10,952 nt of DNA from Alphaproteobacteria bacterium (GTDB taxonomy: Bacteria; Pseudomonadota; Alphaproteobacteria; JABAAW01). Positions 6,096-10,952 of this stretch are shown here, piece by piece. The notes beneath the pieces are model-generated. The model was not told the origin of the DNA. It did not search any database and was given only the letters and a program-made list of their open reading frames with translations. Numbering within the stretch: the first letter of the stretch is position 1; each line of letters starts with the position of its first letter. The stretch covers positions 1 through 10,952 of the forward strand of contig JABAAA010000030.1 in the NCBI GenBank assembly GCA_014239005.1. The letters are read 5' to 3'. A program made the translations under genes and the position numbers.

Positions 6096-7016
6096 ATGAC
6101 CGAAACAAAGAAAACCGAACAAGAGGCGGAGCAGGAGGCGGGAGTAGCACCGCAAGCCAGCCGTCTGCTTGGCTTGTGGCGTGGAATCGCCCTTTTACGC
6201 GAATCGCGAATCGGCATGGCTGGGCTCGTGCTGGTCATGTTTTGGATCGTGCTCTCGATCGTAGCCCCGCTACTGCCGCTGATCGATCCTTTGCAACAGT
6301 ATGCTTGTTGCTCGCAGCTGGGGGTCGGCAGCCACGGAGAGGAGGGAGAGTTCTTTCTACTCGGCACCGACGACCGAGGACGCGATATCCTCTCGCGCCT
6401 GGTGTGGGGAGGAAGACTGGTGCTGTTTTGGTCTTTCTTTGCAATGCTGGTCGCCTATATCGTCGGTGGATCGATGGGGCTCGTCGCGGGCTACCTCGGC
6501 GGGTGGTGGGACGGCGTGCTGTCGTTTTTCGCCAATGTCTTGCTCTCTTTTCCGGTGATGGTGATGTACCTGCTGGTGATCACCTACTTGGGCGGCGCGT
6601 CAGGGGCGAATGTCGTCTTCGCGGTGACCTTTGCAACGGCGCCTGCGATCTTCCGTATCGTGCGCGGCTTGATCTTGGACATTCGTGCGCGCGACTATGT
6701 GTTCGCCGCTCAGGTTCGCGGCGAGCATCCGATACGCATCATGCTGGTCGAGTTGCTGCCGAATGTTCGAGGTCCTTTGATCGTGGACATGTGCTTGCGC
6801 TTGGGCTACACGACGATCACGATCGCCTTGTTGGGCTACTTGGGGATCGGACTGCCGCCGCCGTCGCCGAACTGGGGAACGATGATTGCCGATGCACAGC
6901 AGTTCGGACACTTCGGAGTCAACGCCATGCTTTGGCCTGCGATTGCCATCTCGACGTTGGTTTTGGGGCTCAATCTTTTCGCCGACGGCTTGCGTGAGGT
7001 TTCCTTGCGCGATTGA
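6096..7016 (+). CDS. ABC transporter permease, DppC/OppC type
   Basis: The 306-residue product is the partner permease. A charged cytoplasmic N-terminus precedes TM1 (about 41-60). The OppC hallmark LLGTDDRGRDILSRLVWGGRL is at about 88-108 (core LGTDDRGRDILSRL), then hydrophobic segments at about 109-133, 143-165, 170-184, 228-252 and 279-294. An EAA-type loop is at about 200-222 (YVFAAQVRGEHPIRIMLVE). ELLPNVRGPLI and the GIGLPPPSPNWGTMI motif near 251-264 are also typical. The periplasmic loop before LGTDD holds a neighbouring pair of cysteines (C71, C72), which is uncommon. ATG 6096 has only a weak ribosome site but lies 14 bp after the previous stop, suggesting translational coupling. It acts with the preceding permease and the fused ATPase. 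Family assignment is secure. Confidence 0.93.
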   Translation: MTETKKTEQEAEQEAGVAPQASRLLGLWRGIALLRESRIGMAGLVLVMFWIVLSIVAPLLPLIDPLQQYACCSQLGVGSHGEEGEFFLLGTDDRGRDILSRLVWGGRLVLFWSFFAMLVAYIVGGSMGLVAGYLGGWWDGVLSFFANVLLSFPVMVMYLLVITYLGGASGANVVFAVTFATAPAIFRIVRGLILDIRARDYVFAAQVRGEHPIRIMLVELLPNVRGPLIVDMCLRLGYTTITIALLGYLGIGLPPPSPNWGTMIADAQQFGHFGVNAMLWPAIAISTLVLGLNLFADGLREVSLRD

Positions 7017-7041
7017 CGCGCTACTTTGGAGAATTGCCCTT

Positions 7042-9138
7042 ATGTCTTTGTCCCGCACCCCGCACCCCGTTTTGGAATGCAAAGATCTCTGTCTTTCCTA
7101 TTTCACGCGTAGTGGAGAGGTGAAGGCGGTCGTCGATTTCAACTTGTCGATCATGCCCGGCGAAGCGATCGGGCTGGTCGGCGAATCGGGATGCGGAAAG
7201 TCGACGGTCGCTCTTGCTATCATGCAATACCTCGGCAGGAACGGCTCGATCGTCTCCGGCGAAATCAACTTCATGGGACAAAACCTGTGTGCCATGAACG
7301 AAGCCGAGTTGCGTCGAATCCGCGGCAAGGACATCGCCATGGTTTATCAAGAGCCCATGGCATCCCTCAACCCTTCGATGAAAATCGGCAAACAGCTCAT
7401 AGAAGTTCCTGTGCGCCACGAGGGCTTGTCGAGCGAGGAAGCCTACCAGCGCGCGGTCAGGTTGTTGGACGAGGTGAACCTGCCTGACCCCGACATGATG
7501 ATGAAACGTTTTCCTCACCAGCTGTCGGGAGGACAGCAGCAGCGTGTTCTGATCGCCATGGCGCTGTTGTCGCGCCCGAAGTTGCTGCTGCTGGACGAGC
7601 CGACGACGGCGTTGGATGTGACGGTGGAGGCGGGCATCGTCGATTTGATTCGCGGTATTGCGAAAACATACGGAACATCGTTACTGTACATCTCGCACAA
7701 CTTGGGGCTGATCTTGGAGACTTGCAACCGCATCACGGTGATGTATTCGGGACAGGCGGTCGAGCGCGGATCGATCAAGCAGGTGTTCGATCAAATGCGC
7801 CATCCTTACACGCGCGGTCTGTTCTCGTCGATCCCTCTGCCTGGCGCCGACCGTCACGAGCATCCTCTGGTGCCGATTCGCGGGCAGCTGCCCTTGCCGC
7901 AAGATCGTCCGCAAGGCTGCTATTTCTCGTCACGTTGCGATTTCGCCAAGAAGGGGGTCTGCGACCAAGAACGAATTTCCATGCAGGCGGTTGCGGGCAA
8001 GCAAGGACATGTGGTGCGTTGCGCACGCTACGACGAGATCGACTGGGCAAACTATCGTCCTGAGGGATTGAAGCAACCGATCTCGAAGCGGGGGGGAGAG
8101 GTGTTGGTGGTCGAGAATATGAAGAAGTATTACGAGCTGAAGGATCGTTCCTTGCGCGCCTTGTTGAAAGGGGGCAAGACGCGGTATGTCAAGGCGAACG
8201 ACGGCTTGAGCTTTTCGGCGCACGAGGCGGAGACGGTCGCCATCGTGGGCGAGACGGGTTGTGGAAAGTCGACCTTGGCGAAGGTCTTGATGGGCTTGGA
8301 GTGTGCAACGGGCGGCAGCATCAAGGTCAAAGGGAAGGACATCGCCGAGGTGCCGGTTCAGCAGCGCAACCCGCAGATGATCGGAACTTTACAAATCGTC
8401 TTTCAGAATCCGTTTGAAACCTTGAACCCTTCCTATTCGGTTGGCTCGCAGGTGGAGCGTGTGTTGAAAAAGTTCGGCATCACGCGAGGTCGTGCCGAGA
8501 CGCGCCGCAAGATGTACGAGATGATGGACTTGGTGAAGCTGCCGAGGGCCTTTGCGACGCGCAAGCCTCGGCAGTTGTCGGGCGGACAGAAGCAACGGAT
8601 CGGAATTGCGCGCGCATTTGCCGGAGACACGAAGGTGATCATCGCGGACGAACCTGTTTCGGCGTTGGATGTTTCGGTGCAGGCTTCGGTGATGGCTTTG
8701 TTGAGCGATATTCAACACAAGAAGCGCACGACCTTGTTGTTCATCAGCCATGACCTGTCGTTGGTGCGCTACCTATCGGATCGAGTGTTGGTGATGTATT
8801 TGGGTCGCATCGTCGAGGAGGGGACGACGGAGGAGATTTTTTCTCCGCCCTATCATCCTTACACGGAGGCGTTACTTTCGGCGGTGCCGATTGCGGACAC
8901 TTCGGTGACGAAGAAGCGGATCGTTCTGAAGGGCGAGTTGCCTTCGCCTAGCAATCCTCCAAGTGGCTGTCCGTTTCAGACGCGTTGTCCTCGCAAGATA
9001 GGCAGTATTTGCGAGACCGAGCCGCCACCGATCAGGAAGATCAGTGCCGATCATTCGATCGCCTGTCATTTGGAGGAGGATGTCTTGCGTAAGATGGAGC
9101 CTGTGATCGAACTGGGAAAAAAGAAAGCAGCAGCTTGA
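7042..9138 (+). CDS. Fused two-domain ABC ATPase (DppD-DppF type)
   Basis: The 698-residue protein joins two peptide-importer ATPases in one chain. Half 1 has Walker A GESGCGKST (47-55), Q-loop Q103, signature LSGGQ (161-165), Walker B LLLLDEP (181-187) and switch H219. Half 2 has GETGCGKST (403-411), Q455, LSGGQ (512-516), IIADEP (533-538) and H570. Both look catalytically complete. Each half ends in an oligopeptide-ATPase C-terminal (oligo_HPY) domain with four cysteines: C293, C299, C307, C327 and C643, C649, C657, C675. In related Opp ATPases this pattern binds a 4Fe-4S cluster. ATG 7042 has GGAG 10 nt upstream and lies 25 bp after the preceding stop; longer in-frame starts overlap the permease gene. 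The protein supplies both ATP sites for the importer encoded upstream. DppD/DppF-type fusions of this kind are common in alphaproteobacteria. Confidence 0.95.
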   Translation: MSLSRTPHPVLECKDLCLSYFTRSGEVKAVVDFNLSIMPGEAIGLVGESGCGKSTVALAIMQYLGRNGSIVSGEINFMGQNLCAMNEAELRRIRGKDIAMVYQEPMASLNPSMKIGKQLIEVPVRHEGLSSEEAYQRAVRLLDEVNLPDPDMMMKRFPHQLSGGQQQRVLIAMALLSRPKLLLLDEPTTALDVTVEAGIVDLIRGIAKTYGTSLLYISHNLGLILETCNRITVMYSGQAVERGSIKQVFDQMRHPYTRGLFSSIPLPGADRHEHPLVPIRGQLPLPQDRPQGCYFSSRCDFAKKGVCDQERISMQAVAGKQGHVVRCARYDEIDWANYRPEGLKQPISKRGGEVLVVENMKKYYELKDRSLRALLKGGKTRYVKANDGLSFSAHEAETVAIVGETGCGKSTLAKVLMGLECATGGSIKVKGKDIAEVPVQQRNPQMIGTLQIVFQNPFETLNPSYSVGSQVERVLKKFGITRGRAETRRKMYEMMDLVKLPRAFATRKPRQLSGGQKQRIGIARAFAGDTKVIIADEPVSALDVSVQASVMALLSDIQHKKRTTLLFISHDLSLVRYLSDRVLVMYLGRIVEEGTTEEIFSPPYHPYTEALLSAVPIADTSVTKKRIVLKGELPSPSNPPSGCPFQTRCPRKIGSICETEPPPIRKISADHSIACHLEEDVLRKMEPVIELGKKKAAA

Positions 9139-9162
9139 CAGGGAGCGGTATGTTCGGGGGAG

Positions 9163-9208
9163 ATGCGGGGGGAGGATAGGCGTCGTCGCCGCCGCAACGC
9201 ATGTTTTT
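9163..9208 (+). terminator. Possible rho-independent terminator of the ABC operon
   Basis: ATGCG (9163-9167) can pair with CGCAT (9198-9202), and GGCG (9179-9182) with CGCC (9187-9190) inside it. GTTTTTCTT follows directly. The stem is interrupted and the loop is long, so this is a weak candidate 25 bp after the ATPase stop. Confidence 0.33.
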
Positions 9209-9212
9209 CTTA

Positions 9213-9273
9213 TCGCTCTCTCTTCCACCCTCTCTTCCACTCGCTCTCTCTTCCACCCTCTCTTCGCTCTCTC
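9213..9273 (+). repeat. 28-bp pyrimidine-rich tandem repeat between convergent genes
   Basis: A 28-bp unit (9213-9240) built from CTCTCTTCCAC blocks is followed by a second copy identical over 24 bp (9241-9264) and a short third start (TCGCTCTCTC, 9264-9273). The + strand is almost only C and T. It lies in the 174-bp gap between the convergent ATPase and cytochrome genes; no gene is supported there. Confidence 0.85.
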
Positions 9274-9312
9274 ACGAAAGGGCAGGCAACCCTTGCTCGC
9301 GTTCCAGCCCAG

Positions 9313-10125
9313 CTATCGCGTCAAGTTCGGGCGATCCGTGTTAAAATACTTCGTCAAGTAGCGCAAGACCCTAGCCCGATCAGCCGCCGCCATCGGTTGC
9401 ATCTCCTGCTCCTCGACCATCCAATCCAACAACTCGTTCCAGTCCTCACGACTCAAGCCTTGCTGCGTCACCAACCGCAAGGAATGGCAGACAGAACAAT
9501 AAGCATCCGTCTCGTCTCGACCGACACCTGCGGGCAATAACGACGTTTTCGAAGAAGGCGCTACCGTCCTGCTGACTTTCTTGTCGTTTGCTTTCGTCGC
9601 GGGTTTTTTCTTTTTTTCTTGCGTCTTCTTCGCGGGGCTCTTCTTGACGCTCAGTCGTATCGGCTTGTCGCTCTTGCTGTTCAGGTAGGCGATGACATCC
9701 GCCCGTTGCTTCGCGTCGCTCAAGCCGACAAAGAGCATGCGTCCGCCAGGAACGACGGCGCTAGGTTTTTTCAAATAAACGTCCAGCGTTGCCGCATCCC
9801 ATGTCTTGTTGAATTTCTTCATCGCCTCCGAATACTGGAAGCCCGCCTTCGTTCCCGCCTTCCTTCCGACAACTCCCCACAGATTCGGTCCGATCAGATG
9901 TACCCCCGTCTTCTCGATGGTGTGGCAAGTCCTGCATCGAAGAAAGGCTTTCTTTCCCGCGACAGGGTCGAAAGCCTGCGCCTCAGACACGACGGAGGGC
10001 AAAGGTAAGGACGAGAGTAAAGTTGAGAGTGAAGGCGAGAGTAAAGGAGAGTCTTCTGCTATCAGCAGAAGACTCACCAGAACTAACCCTCTCCCAACGG
10101 CTTTCTTGAAGTGTCGAAAGCACAT
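9313..10125 (-). CDS. Di-haem cytochrome c, likely electron-accepting subunit of the adjacent sulfite-oxidase-like enzyme
   Basis: The 270-residue product has a basic start and hydrophobic stretch (LVLVSLLLIA, 14-23) with likely cleavage at AQA (49-51), so it is periplasmic. Domain 1 is a class I cytochrome c: CRTCH (64-68), IGPNLWGVVGRKAG and the likely Met ligand in PGGRM (M130). A Lys/Pro-rich linker (about 157-184) leads to domain 2, with CSVCH (210-214) and QQGLSREDWNELLDWMVEEQ, M242 being a possible ligand. The second domain resembles small cytochromes that accompany sulfite dehydrogenases. The gene follows the molybdopterin enzyme by about 105 bp in the same direction, which suggests it takes electrons from sulfite oxidation. 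AAGGAG (10140-10135) is 9 nt before the ATG. Odd feature: residues 24-47 insert a repeat-derived Ser/Leu/Pro segment between the hydrophobic core and the cleavage site. Confidence 0.9.
   Translation of the reverse strand: MCFRHFKKAVGRGLVLVSLLLIAEDSPLLSPSLSTLLSSLPLPSVVSEAQAFDPVAGKKAFLRCRTCHTIEKTGVHLIGPNLWGVVGRKAGTKAGFQYSEAMKKFNKTWDAATLDVYLKKPSAVVPGGRMLFVGLSDAKQRADVIAYLNSKSDKPIRLSVKKSPAKKTQEKKKKPATKANDKKVSRTVAPSSKTSLLPAGVGRDETDAYCSVCHSLRLVTQQGLSREDWNELLDWMVEEQEMQPMAAADRARVLRYLTKYFNTDRPNLTR
10013..10075 (-). repeat. 12-bp tandem repeat and 11-bp inverted repeat in the cytochrome signal-peptide coding region
   Basis: On the + strand the unit GAGAGTRAAGNN occurs three times (10013-10024, 10025-10036, 10037-10048), followed by GAGTC. 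An exact inverted repeat begins there: GAGTCTTCTGC (10049-10059) and GCAGAAGACTC (10065-10075), with 5 nt between that allow one more T-A pair. In the leftward mRNA this hairpin falls at about codons 17-26. Confidence 0.85.
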
Positions 10126-10156
10126 CCTGCCAATCTCCTTGTTGGCTCTCTTGCCA

Positions 10157-10190
10157 CAGCCCGAAGTTGCTAGAAGCAGGGCTGCTTTTT
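10157..10190 (+). terminator. Hairpin plus T-run between the two leftward genes, terminator-like only on the + strand
   Basis: CAGCCC (10157-10162) pairs with GGGCTG (10179-10184). Inside, TGCT (10168-10171) pairs with AGCA (10175-10178). CTTTTT follows at 10185-10190 on the + strand. The flanking genes run on the minus strand, where the hairpin is preceded by A residues and has no T-run after it. It could end antisense transcription, or act as an intercistronic hairpin in the leftward mRNA. Confidence 0.4.
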
Positions 10191-10230
10191 AAAGGGTTAT
10201 TCGACTTACAAAAAGGCTTTGCAACTCGAT

Positions 10231-10952
10231 TTACGAGACGCGAACGGCAACACGAAACATGCTGTTGTTCAGATATCCCTTGGGATTCCAATCGATCGCA
10301 TGGGGTTGGGTTTCGCCCGCCGAATCGGTCGCGCGCGCCCATACCTCGTAGTAGCCGCTTTGCGGGAAGGTGACTTGCGCCGAGAAGTTCTGCCATGCGC
10401 CTTTGTTTGCAGGCGCTTGCAGCTTTGCCTTCTGCCAAGTGGCACCGAAGTCTTGGGAGATCTGCACCGTCTTGACCTTACGATCACCAGACCATGCGTG
10501 TCCTCGCACTTCGATAGCCTTGCCGCTTTTCGCGCCCGATTGCGGATGCGTGATCAGCGACTTGACGGGCATGCGCTCGATGATGACAAAGTCTTTTGTC
10601 TCCACCTTCTCGCCCGCCGAGACGGGACGGTTCGGCACGCGATAGGCTTTGCCGGTCATCTTCGGTCCATCGTGCTCCTTGTCGCGGATTTGGATTCTCT
10701 GCAACCACTTCTGCGAGCAGGAGCCCGGCCAACCCGGAACGACGAGGCGCAAGGGGGCGCCGTTTAACGGCGAGATAGCAGCGCCGTTTTGGGCAAAGGC
10801 GATCATGATACTGTCGTCCATGGCTTTGTGGATTGGCACGCCTCGCGAGATGGCGAGTTTGCCTGCCTTGCCGGAGAGGTGCACGTCCGCGCCGTAGTGA
10901 GCGGTGTAGACAGCACCTTTTTGTATCTTCGCCTTCCGCAACACATCCTTCA
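10231..10952 (-). CDS. Sulfite-oxidase-family molybdopterin oxidoreductase (SorA/SoxC-like), C-terminal part
   Basis: The last 239 codons of a leftward gene are visible; the start lies beyond the right edge, and the first visible residues (KDVLRKAKIQKG) continue an upstream frame. The pattern GAPLRLVVPGWPGSCSQKWL followed by RIQIRDKEHDGPKM is typical of the end of the molybdopterin-binding fold in sulfite oxidases. The rest is the Mo-co dimerisation domain: MPVKSLITHPQSGA, IEVRGHAWSGDRKV, DFGATWQKAKL, YYEVWARATDSAGETQP and the terminal WNPKGYLNN. The molybdenum-binding cysteine and export signal lie outside the window. The product probably oxidises sulfite to sulfate in the periplasm with the cytochrome encoded next as electron acceptor. 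Some family members act on other substrates, so sulfite is inferred. TAA is at 10233-10231. Confidence 0.9.
   Translation of the reverse strand, partial: KDVLRKAKIQKGAVYTAHYGADVHLSGKAGKLAISRGVPIHKAMDDSIMIAFAQNGAAISPLNGAPLRLVVPGWPGSCSQKWLQRIQIRDKEHDGPKMTGKAYRVPNRPVSAGEKVETKDFVIIERMPVKSLITHPQSGAKSGKAIEVRGHAWSGDRKVKTVQISQDFGATWQKAKLQAPANKGAWQNFSAQVTFPQSGYYEVWARATDSAGETQPHAIDWNPKGYLNNSMFRVAVRVS

Noticed and set aside
9163..9540. Plus-strand open frame across the pyrimidine repeat and the 3' end of the cytochrome gene
   Set aside because: Its translation is repeat-derived (Ser/Leu/Pro/Phe) and then antisense to the second haem domain, with no known motif.

Overview
The window looks like a chromosomal piece of a Gram-negative bacterium, most likely a pseudomonadote and perhaps an alphaproteobacterium. 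The reasons are a Tat-exported binding protein, periplasmic haem c and molybdenum enzymes, moderately high GC, and an MttB-like gene beside a GcvT-fused FAD demethylase, a pairing common in marine alphaproteobacteria. The species cannot be fixed from the sequence alone.

Left part (1-2855): two divergent genes share a gap of about 80 bp. Leftward is the N-terminal part of a trimethylamine/quaternary-amine methyltransferase (MttB) family protein, cut by the window edge. Rightward is an 829-residue FAD oxidoreductase fused to a folate-binding GcvT module (dimethylglycine/sarcosine dehydrogenase type).

Middle (3064-9138): a complete peptide/opine-type ABC importer in one rightward run: a Tat-exported family 5 binding protein, two DppB/DppC-type permeases, and one protein carrying two ATPase halves. 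Between the binding protein and the first permease lies an unusual 444-bp non-coding stretch with a long hairpin, a degenerate tandem repeat of about 78 bp, and a cluster of G-runs that includes an 11-G run. The neighbours suggest, without proof, that the importer brings in an N-methylated compound that the left-hand enzymes demethylate.

Right part (9313-10952): two leftward genes, the C-terminal part of a sulfite-oxidase-family molybdopterin enzyme (its start lies beyond the window) followed by a di-haem cytochrome c. Together they look like a periplasmic sulfite dehydrogenase and its electron acceptor, convergent with the importer operon.

A recurring feature is low-complexity sequence with strong purine/pyrimidine strand bias. 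It occurs between genes (4771-5111, 9213-9273) and inside dispensable protein segments (the N-terminus of the FAD enzyme and the signal peptide region of the cytochrome). A short tandem repeat also spans the stop codon of the FAD enzyme. No tRNA, rRNA, CRISPR array, transposase or phage gene was seen.
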